Assembly (NCBI RefSeq): GCF_010730055.1
Contig: NZ_AP022575.1
Location: forward strand, 1,736,001 to 1,800,000
Length of the DNA stretch: 64,000 bases
Direction: 5' to 3'
Origin: Mycobacterium shinjukuense
GTDB taxonomy: Bacteria > Actinomycetota > Actinomycetes > Mycobacteriales > Mycobacteriaceae
The notes under the pieces were generated by a model. It had not been told where the DNA came from. It saw only the letters and a list, made by a program, of their open reading frames with translations, and did no database searches. Below, one piece after another: positions 58,096-64,000 of this stretch. Each line of letters begins with the position of its first letter. The first letter of the stretch is position 1. The position numbers and the translations under genes are program-made.

Positions 58096-58668
58096 GTGAC
58101 TGTCGACCTATCACCGTTTCTGCGTTCGCTTGCGCGGCCGGAGTTGGCTTCGGCCCCGCACGACGAGCAGGAGTTCACCCCCCACGCTGCGCGCGGCTGG
58201 ACCGCGTGGAACGCCTGGTCACCGGAGGTGGAGTTTTGCACGTTCGTCGGGGCACTGCAGCGGATGCTGCAACCCCAGGTCATCCTGGAAACCGGCGTCG
58301 GCATCGGACGTATCACGCAGTTCCTCTGCCTTGGCGAAGCGCTCCATTTCGGCTTCGAATCCGACGAGGAATGGCGGTGCAACCCAAACATCGACTACCG
58401 CCCCGAGCCCACGCCGACGGCGGAACAAATGGCAGCCGCGGACCTGGTAATCCTCGACTCCGGCCTGTCCTACCGGCTCGATGAGATCGCGCTGTGGGCG
58501 TGCGCCGGAAAACACGGATCGGTCTGCGTCATCCATGACGCCGGGAACGGCCATTCCCAGGATCCCCAGCTTGTCCACAACCGAGTGCGCGCCGCCATCG
58601 AGCACACCGGCAAGCCCGGGATGTTCCTGAAGAATCCGCGCGGCGCTTGGATCGGGCTGCACCGGTAG
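58096..58668 (+). CDS. Class I SAM-methyltransferase-fold protein
   Basis: 190 residues. VILETGVGIGRITQFLCLG (about 64-82) resembles motif I, GFESDEEW motif II, ADLVILDSG the acidic strand 4, and GSVCVIHDAGNG strand 5. Small substrates likely but unspecified; may have lost activity as motif I departs from GxGxG. GTG start at 58096. Confidence 0.65.
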   Translation: MTVDLSPFLRSLARPELASAPHDEQEFTPHAARGWTAWNAWSPEVEFCTFVGALQRMLQPQVILETGVGIGRITQFLCLGEALHFGFESDEEWRCNPNIDYRPEPTPTAEQMAAADLVILDSGLSYRLDEIALWACAGKHGSVCVIHDAGNGHSQDPQLVHNRVRAAIEHTGKPGMFLKNPRGAWIGLHR

Positions 58669-58722
58669 GACAGGTCATCAACGGGTCATCGCGTTCAACG
58701 CGGCAGTGATTACCGTTGTGCT

Positions 58723-59442
58723 GTGGCCGGCACGGTTGGTGAATTTCTTCGGGTGATCGACCTCGCCGGCGTCTTCGGCAACGCCGTGCTCGGTGGAATC
58801 GTGGCGCGCGAACTGCGGATGGATCCCGTCGGATTCGTCGCGCTGGCGATCATGTCCGGCCTCGGCGGCGGCATCATCCGGGACACCCTGCTGCAGCATG
58901 GCCCGCCGATCGCGCTGACCGACTACCTGTATGCGATAACCGCGGGCGCCGGGGCGATCGTCGCCTTCCTCGCTCCGGTGCATGGCCGGATCTGGAGTCT
59001 GGTCTTCCCGGTGGTCGATGCGCTGGCCCTGGGTTGCTGGGCGGCCGCGGGCGCACAGAAAACGCTCGACGTCGGGCTGGGCTGGCTGGCGGCTGTGCTG
59101 TTGGGCACCATCACCGCGGTCGGCGGCGGGGCGTTGCGCGACCTGACCGTCCGACGGATCCCACAGATTTTCGGCGGCAACACCCTCTATGCCACCTGCG
59201 CGGTGGCGGCCAGTCTGACGGTGGTGCTGTTCACCTACACCGGGAACGCGTCGACGGGCACGGTGGTGGCAACTTGTGTTGGTGCCGCGCTGTGCCTGCT
59301 CGCCCGCTGGCGTGGTTGGCAGTTGTGGCAGGGATTGGAATGGGACTACGCGTTCCAGCGTTCGCGCGGCAAGCGCTTTCCCACGATCAGGGTGCGGGTC
59401 AATCGGACGCCCGCCCCGCCCCAGCATCCACCGGCCGAGTAG
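58723..59442 (+). CDS. TRIC-type cation channel family protein (UPF0126)
   Basis: 239 residues with seven hydrophobic segments and the internal duplication of prokaryotic TRIC channels: LGGGIIRDTLLQ and VGGGALRDLTVRR each carry the conserved GGGxxRD at kinked helices 2 and 5. Homotrimeric K+/cation channel by family. Basic C-terminal tail. GTG start. Converges with nadC, stop to stop. Confidence 0.9.
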   Translation: MAGTVGEFLRVIDLAGVFGNAVLGGIVARELRMDPVGFVALAIMSGLGGGIIRDTLLQHGPPIALTDYLYAITAGAGAIVAFLAPVHGRIWSLVFPVVDALALGCWAAAGAQKTLDVGLGWLAAVLLGTITAVGGGALRDLTVRRIPQIFGGNTLYATCAVAASLTVVLFTYTGNASTGTVVATCVGAALCLLARWRGWQLWQGLEWDYAFQRSRGKRFPTIRVRVNRTPAPPQHPPAE

Positions 59443-60297
59443 CTACATGTCCAGGCCGATGTCGAGCGCGCGCGCGGAATGGGTCAGCGCACCCACCGCG
59501 AGGTAATCCACACCCGTTGCGGCGTAGGTCGCAGCCGTCTGCAGGCTGAGCCCGCCGGATGATTCGAGCAACACGGCCGGCGCGCGGGCGTCCCGTCGCT
59601 GCACCGCCACCTGGGTCTGCCACACCGAGAAGTTGTCCAGCAGGATCAGTTCGGGCTTTTCGGCCAGTACGGCGTCCAACTGCTCGAGCGAGTCCACTTC
59701 AACCTCGCAGGGCAAATCGGGTGCGGCTGCCCGCACCGCCCGCAGCGCGGCGACCACCGATCCCGCGGCGGCGACGTGGTTGTCCTTGATCAGGGCCGCA
59801 TCGCCGAGTCCCAGCCGGTGGTTGACGCCCCCACCGACGCGCACGGCATATTTCTGCAGCGCACGCAGGCCGGGCAGGGTTTTGCGGGTATCGCGGATCT
59901 TGACCTTGGTGCCGTTCACCGCCTCGACCCAGGCCGCCGTCGCGGTGGCGATGCCCGACAGGTGACAGACCAGGTTCAACATGGTCCGCTCCGCGGTCAA
60001 CAGGCCGCGGGTTTCGGCTCGCGCGGTCAACAGCGACTGCCCCGGCTGCACCCGGGCACCGTCCTCGACACGGTCGAGCACCTGGTAGCCGGCCGTCCCG
60101 ATCACCTCGTCGAGCACCAACAACGCCACGTCTACCCCGGCGATCACGCCGGGCTCCCGGGCCACCATCGCCGCGGTGGCCACCGCATCGGCGGGCACCG
60201 TGGCGATCGTGGTCACGTCCGGCCCGTAGCGCAAATCCTCGTCGAGACCGCGCCGAATGGTGTCATGGACGGCCGCCCGCTCCCCGTCGGACAGCAT
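59443..60297 (-). CDS. nadC: Nicotinate-nucleotide pyrophosphorylase (quinolinate PRTase)
   Basis: 284 residues; makes nicotinate mononucleotide from quinolinate and PRPP. LDEDLRYGPDVTT, TRKTLPGLRALQKYAVRVGGG, HRLGLGDAALIKDNH and EVEVDSLEQLDAVL, ESSGGLSLQTA are conserved. ATG shares its first base with the nadB stop (TGATG). Third gene of nadABC. Confidence 0.97.
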   Translation of the reverse strand: MLSDGERAAVHDTIRRGLDEDLRYGPDVTTIATVPADAVATAAMVAREPGVIAGVDVALLVLDEVIGTAGYQVLDRVEDGARVQPGQSLLTARAETRGLLTAERTMLNLVCHLSGIATATAAWVEAVNGTKVKIRDTRKTLPGLRALQKYAVRVGGGVNHRLGLGDAALIKDNHVAAAGSVVAALRAVRAAAPDLPCEVEVDSLEQLDAVLAEKPELILLDNFSVWQTQVAVQRRDARAPAVLLESSGGLSLQTAATYAATGVDYLAVGALTHSARALDIGLDM

Positions 60298-61880
60298 CAA
60301 CCCACCGCCGCCAGCGCCTCCACGCGGACCTCGTTGTGATCGTCGGCCAGCCGAACCAGGATGCTGCGCGCCTGGTCCGGTGCGGCACACGAGTGCTCCG
60401 CGCGGTGGTGACATCCGCGGCTTTCGCTGCGGGCCAGGGCGGCGGCGGTCACCGTCCGGGCGGCCAGCGTCAACGCCACATCCTCGAAATCACGACGACT
60501 TGCCACGTTGCGAACATGCGCGCCGGCAAGCGATGCCGACAGGCGGCATAGCCCGTCGGCGGTACGCACCACCGAGGCGTCGCGGCTCATCGCGCGTTGC
60601 AGCTCGCCTCGTGGCAGCGCGGTGTGCGCGATCGGCTCGGGCAGCATCGCCTGCGGACGCCCAGCCGCCACCGCGTGTGCGGCCGCCAGCCTTCCGGCGC
60701 GGCCGCCCACCACCAGGCCTTCCAGCAGGCTGTTCGACGCCAGGCGGTTGGCACCGTGCATGCCGGTGCGGGCCACCTCACCCGCGGCGAACAATCCGGG
60801 CAGCTCGGTCTGACCGGACACATCGGTGACGACGCCACCGCAGCTGTAATGCGCCCCCGGCACGACCGGGATGGGCTGACGGACGGGGTCGATGCCGGCG
60901 GCCCGGCACGCGGCGGTAACGGTCGGGAACCGCCATTCGAAGCCCTCGATGCCGCGGGCATCGAGGTAGACGCACGGATCGCCGCGGTCCTTCAGCCGTG
61001 CGTCGATGGCGCTCGCGACGACGTCCCGCGGGGCCAGGTCGCCCATCGGATGAAAGCCAGCCGTCACCGAATTACCATGCCGGTCAATCAAAATCGCACC
61101 CTCGCCGCGGACTGCCTCGGTGATCAGCGGTCGCCGGCCACCGCTGCCGCGACCGGGGGCACAAAGCATCGTCGGGTGGAACTGGATGAACTCCAGGTCG
61201 CTGACCGCGACCCCGGCCCACAGCGCCAACGCGACGCCATCGGCGGTGGAGCCCTCGGGGTTGGTGGTCGCGTTGTACAGCTGCCCGAGCCCGCCGGTGG
61301 CCAGGATCACCGACGGTGCGCTGATGATGCCGAATCCGTCGCGGCTGCCCACCAGTACGCCGGTGACGGCACCATCGTCCCGCAGGACGCGCAGCGCCAC
61401 CTGACCGGTGCGAATGTCGAGCGCCCCGGCGGCGTGGTCGAGCGCGCGCTGGACCTCGGCCCCGGTGGCGTCGCCCCCGGCGTGCACGATCCGACGGCGC
61501 GAGTGTCCGCCTTCGCGGGTCAGCGCCCACCGGCCCGGGGCCGCTTCGTCGAACCGCGCCCCATAACCGACCAGCTCGGTCACGGCACGATAGCCGTCGG
61601 CGACGATCGAATACACCGCGTCGGGATCGCACAGGCCCGCGCCCGCGGCCACGGTGTCGGCGACGTGTGCGTCGACCGAATCAGCGCTGTTCGGCAGCAC
61701 CACCGCGATGCCGCCTTGCGCGTAGTGTGTCGCGGTCACCCCGGACGTCTGGGCCGCCTTGCTGAGTACGACAACGTCGCGGCCGGCTCGGTGGGCGGCC
61801 AGCGCGGCGGCCAAGCCGGCGACACCGGTTCCGATCACCACGACGTCGGCCGCGTCCTTCCAGGCGGGGCCGGCGTTCAT
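60297..61880 (-). CDS. nadB: L-aspartate oxidase
   Basis: 527 residues, FAD enzyme making iminoaspartate for NadA. Rossmann motif VVVIGTGVAGLAAALAA, ATHYAQGGIAVVL, LEFIQFHPTML, GAHYSCGGVVTDV, and GANRLASNSLLEG. The ATG overlaps the nadA stop (ATGA). Confidence 0.97.
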   Translation of the reverse strand: MNAGPAWKDAADVVVIGTGVAGLAAALAAHRAGRDVVVLSKAAQTSGVTATHYAQGGIAVVLPNSADSVDAHVADTVAAGAGLCDPDAVYSIVADGYRAVTELVGYGARFDEAAPGRWALTREGGHSRRRIVHAGGDATGAEVQRALDHAAGALDIRTGQVALRVLRDDGAVTGVLVGSRDGFGIISAPSVILATGGLGQLYNATTNPEGSTADGVALALWAGVAVSDLEFIQFHPTMLCAPGRGSGGRRPLITEAVRGEGAILIDRHGNSVTAGFHPMGDLAPRDVVASAIDARLKDRGDPCVYLDARGIEGFEWRFPTVTAACRAAGIDPVRQPIPVVPGAHYSCGGVVTDVSGQTELPGLFAAGEVARTGMHGANRLASNSLLEGLVVGGRAGRLAAAHAVAAGRPQAMLPEPIAHTALPRGELQRAMSRDASVVRTADGLCRLSASLAGAHVRNVASRRDFEDVALTLAARTVTAAALARSESRGCHHRAEHSCAAPDQARSILVRLADDHNEVRVEALAAVG

Positions 61881-62926
61881 TCGCCACCGCCGGGCTGGCC
61901 GATCGTGATCATCCGCTGCACGCTTCGCCGTGCCGCTGCGGCGGTTGTCGGGTCGACATGAACCTCGTCGGCGCCGTCCACCAGACACCGCAACAGCGCC
62001 GCGGGGGTGATCATCTTCATGTACTTGCACGACGCGCGATCGTTGACCGCCCGGAAGTCGACGCCCGGCGCGGCCCGGCGCAGCTGGTGCAACATGCCGA
62101 CCTCGGTGGCGACCAAGACTTTGCGGGCGCTGGTCTGGTGGGCCGCCTCGAGCATCCCGCCGGTGGACAAGATCTTCACCCGATCCGACGGGAACGCGCC
62201 CTCACCGGCGAGGTAGAGCGCCGAGGTGGCGCACCCGCACTCCGGGTGCACGAACAGTTCGGCATCGGGGTTCGCCAGGGCCTGGTTGGTGAGCTCCTCA
62301 CCGTTGATACCGGCGTGCACATGGCATTCGCCGGCCCAGACGTGCAGGTTCGTGCGGCCGGTCACCCGCCGCACATGCGCACCGAGGAATTGGTCCGGGC
62401 AGAACAGCACCTCGCGATCGGGGTCGATGGAGGCGACCACGTCGACCGCGTTCGACGACGTGCAACAGATGTCGGTGAGCGCCTTGACCGCCGCCGTGGT
62501 GTTGACGTAGGAGACGACGACGGCGCCGGGATGCTCGTCCTTCCAGGCCCGCAACTCCTCGGGGGAGATCGAATCGGCCAACGAGCAGCCGGCCCGCTGA
62601 TCCGGGATGAGCACGGTCTTGTCCGGGCTGAGGATCTTGGCGGTTTCCGCCATGAAGTGCACCCCGCAGAACACGATGGTGTCCTCGGGCGCCTCGGCGG
62701 CAATCCGGGACAGCGCCAGCGAATCGCCCACGTGGTCGGCGACGTCTTGGATCGCGGGTAGTTGGTAGTTGTGCGCCAGCACGGTGGCCCCGCGCAATCG
62801 CGCCAGTCGGCGAACCTCGGCGGCCCACTGCTCGTCAGCGTCGACCCCGGTGTAGCCGGTTGGGGTGTTGGCGATGCGTTCAGTCAGGTCATCGACGAGC
62901 GTGTCCATGCGGGTCAAGACCGTCAC
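61877..62926 (-). CDS. nadA: Quinolinate synthase
   Basis: 349 residues, [4Fe-4S] enzyme condensing iminoaspartate with dihydroxyacetone phosphate. ATVLAHNYQLPAIQDVADHVGDSL, VFCGVHFMAETAKIL, ICCTSSNAV, FVHPECGCATSAL show the cluster cysteines and substrate residues. The GTG at 62926 follows AAAGGAG at normal spacing; an earlier GTG is inside this Shine-Dalgarno region. Controlled by the NrtR palindrome upstream. Confidence 0.97.
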   Translation of the reverse strand: MTVLTRMDTLVDDLTERIANTPTGYTGVDADEQWAAEVRRLARLRGATVLAHNYQLPAIQDVADHVGDSLALSRIAAEAPEDTIVFCGVHFMAETAKILSPDKTVLIPDQRAGCSLADSISPEELRAWKDEHPGAVVVSYVNTTAAVKALTDICCTSSNAVDVVASIDPDREVLFCPDQFLGAHVRRVTGRTNLHVWAGECHVHAGINGEELTNQALANPDAELFVHPECGCATSALYLAGEGAFPSDRVKILSTGGMLEAAHQTSARKVLVATEVGMLHQLRRAAPGVDFRAVNDRASCKYMKMITPAALLRCLVDGADEVHVDPTTAAAARRSVQRMITIGQPGGGE

Positions 62927-62950
62927 GGCGGCTCCTTTCACAGTCAGGAG

Positions 62951-62973
62951 GTTTTCGACTTACAATCGAAAAC
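62951..62973. promoter_or_regulatory. NrtR operator between nadA and nrtR
   Basis: GTTTTCGA (62951-62958) and TCGAAAAC (62966-62973) are exact inverted repeats with a 7-nt spacer, in the 47-bp gap between the divergent nadA and nrtR genes. It directly abuts the nrtR ATG, so repression of both nadABC and nrtR by the adjacent regulator is expected. Confidence 0.8.
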
Positions 62974-63678
62974 ATGCCCAATGGTAGCACCGCGCACGAG
63001 GTGCTGGCGGTCGTGTTTCAGGTCCGCCTGGTTACAGCCGGCCCGCGAACGGAGAAACCGCAGCTAAACGTGCTGTTATGGGAGCGTGCCCGGGATCCGC
63101 AAAAAGGCACCTGGTCATTGCCGGGTGGCCGACTGCGCACCGACGAGGACATGACCACCTCGGTCCGACGCCAACTGGCCGAGAAGGTCGACCTGCGGGA
63201 GTTGGCACATCTGGAACAGCTCGCGGTATTCTCCGACCCTCATCGGGTGCCGGGTGCCCGGGTGATCGCGTCGACCTTCCTGGGGTTGGTGCCCTCCCCC
63301 GCCACCCCGGAGTTGCCGGCGGACACCCGCTGGCACCCGGTGAGTTCACTGCCGCCGATGGCGTTCGACCATGGCCCGATGGTGACCCACGCCCGCGCCC
63401 GACTGGTCGCCAAAATGTCCTATACCAATATTGGATTTGCCTTGGCGCCACAAGAATTCGCTCTGTCAACGCTGCGCGACATCTACGGTGCCGCGTTGGG
63501 TTATCAGGTCGATGCCACCAACCTGCAGCGGGTCCTGGCCCGTCGCAAGGTGATCACCCAGACCGGCACCATCGCCCAGTCCGGGCGCAGCGGTGGGCGC
63601 CCGGCAGCGCTGTACCGGTTCACCGACTCCCAGCTGAGGGTCACCGACGAGTTCGCCGCATTGCGGCCTCCCAGTTAG
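62974..63678 (+). CDS. nrtR: NAD biosynthesis repressor, Nudix-HTH (NrtR family)
   Basis: 234 residues. Nudix-like N-terminal domain (1-130) with GTWSLPGGRLRTDEDMTTSVRRQLAEKVDL, in which the catalytic REUXEE is lost, so it should bind rather than hydrolyse ADP-ribose-like ligands. C-terminal winged helix (140-234: FALAPQEFALSTLRDIYGAALGYQVDATNLQRVL). Corresponds to Rv1593c. The ATG stands right at the end of the operator and has no Shine-Dalgarno, so a leaderless transcript is probable. Confidence 0.9.
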   Translation: MPNGSTAHEVLAVVFQVRLVTAGPRTEKPQLNVLLWERARDPQKGTWSLPGGRLRTDEDMTTSVRRQLAEKVDLRELAHLEQLAVFSDPHRVPGARVIASTFLGLVPSPATPELPADTRWHPVSSLPPMAFDHGPMVTHARARLVAKMSYTNIGFALAPQEFALSTLRDIYGAALGYQVDATNLQRVLARRKVITQTGTIAQSGRSGGRPAALYRFTDSQLRVTDEFAALRPPS

Positions 63679-63923
63679 CGGCCGGTCTGAGCGGGTCGCG
63701 ATGCCCAATTGTGATGAGCGGCACGTTGCGCGCTTGTTCCGAGCGGCCGCCAATGCCGGTAGTTTGTCTAAGAGTTAGATAAGGCTATCTGAGATTTGAC
63801 TAAGAGGCGCTGGCCGCCGTTGAGGTGCCGGCGCCCCACTGCGACTGGGCTAACTGCGCTCTCATCCCGCCGCTCGGGATTGTTCGTGCGCGGACATGCC
63901 GACCGGCCATGAAGGGAGCCTCG
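63679..63923. other. Promoter region ahead of the lipase gene
   Basis: No gene seen. A locally AT-rich stretch (63760-63800) contains TCTAAG, the short inverted repeat AGATA-AGGC-TATCT (63777-63790) and GACTAAG, possibly promoter or regulator binding sequence. AAGGGAG at 63912-63918 is the ribosome binding site of the next gene. Confidence 0.35.
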
Positions 63924-64000
63924 ATGGTGGAGTTCGGCAATCTGGCAACTGCGACCGGCGCCAACTGGATCGGCCGGCCGCAGCACGAGGACCTGCGGCG
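63924..64000 (+). CDS. Start of a lipase/esterase gene (Rv1592c family), truncated by window end
   Basis: ATG with AAGGGAG six bases upstream, then MVEFGNLATATGANWIGRPQ and a few more residues before the window ends. This N-terminus closely recalls the M. tuberculosis lipase Rv1592c, which also neighbours the nrtR orthologue. Only 25 codons are visible, so the assignment rests on this match and gene order. Confidence 0.6.
   Translation, partial: MVEFGNLATATGANWIGRPQHEDLR

Overview
The window is a stretch of a slow-growing, GC-rich Mycobacterium chromosome, outside or only distantly related to the M. tuberculosis complex. Almost every protein is recognisable as a close relative of the M. tuberculosis Rv1592c-Rv1645c block, in the same order but read here in reverse. 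Product lengths often agree to the residue from memory (RpsA 481, PolA 904, TrpE 516, PdtaR 205, PykA 472, NadA 349). A PPE-family gene and a mannosyl-capping GT-C enzyme support the genus. Species cannot be fixed from the sequence alone.

Layout. 0.2-3.4 kb: a DUF2236 oxygenase-like gene, then infC-rpmI-rplT-tsnR on the minus strand behind a leader with a predicted attenuator and an AUC start for infC. 3.8-11.8 kb: lysX, a small acidic protein, uvrA, a metallo-hydrolase and a universal stress protein. 12.1-23.7 kb: a GT-C mannosyltransferase, an MFS exporter, uvrB, a DUF402 protein, coaE, rpsA and polA. 23.8-26.1 kb: a DUF35/thiolase pair and the antiterminator regulator pdtaR. 26.2-28.56 kb: a small low-GC island at a tRNA gene. 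28.6-38.0 kb: the class III cyclase cya, an HdeD-like protein, cydABDC and a DUF2156 membrane protein. 38.1-43.3 kb: tesB, pykA, two small membrane proteins and lgt. 43.3-48.5 kb: the trp operon. 48.6-51.1 kb: a tandem repeat, bcpB, a solitary PPE gene and an unknown membrane protein. 51.1-57.5 kb: the his operon hisD-C-B-H-A-impA-F-I. 57.6-59.4 kb: a DUF385 protein, a SAM-fold protein and a TRIC-family channel. 59.4-63.7 kb: nadABC with the divergent repressor nrtR. 63.9 kb onward: the start of a lipase gene.

Most of the region is housekeeping. The trp, his and nad clusters are tightly packed operons whose genes mostly overlap by 1-14 nt (ATGA, GTGA or TGATG junctions), which suggests translational coupling. 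The nad operon has a clear NrtR-type palindrome in the divergent promoter. cydA-B-D-C joins the bd oxidase to its ABC assembly exporter.

The accessory piece is the 2.26 kb island at 26299-28560. It is bounded by a 25-bp direct repeat of the tRNA 3' end, has repeated arm-type sequences near both ends, and encodes no integrase. It carries a HEPN-like protein and an overlapping two-gene module: a HicA-like protein lacking the catalytic histidine, and a DNA-binding protein with a beta-rich C-terminal domain. Its promoter lies inside an inverted repeat. This looks like an integrase-less satellite carrying a toxin-antitoxin or phage-defence cargo. Other points of interest are several probable non-AUG/GUG/UUG starts, a 58-bp tandem repeat that duplicates the bcpB start region, a leader ORF and 18-bp palindrome ahead of the PPE gene, and three large intergenic palindromes.
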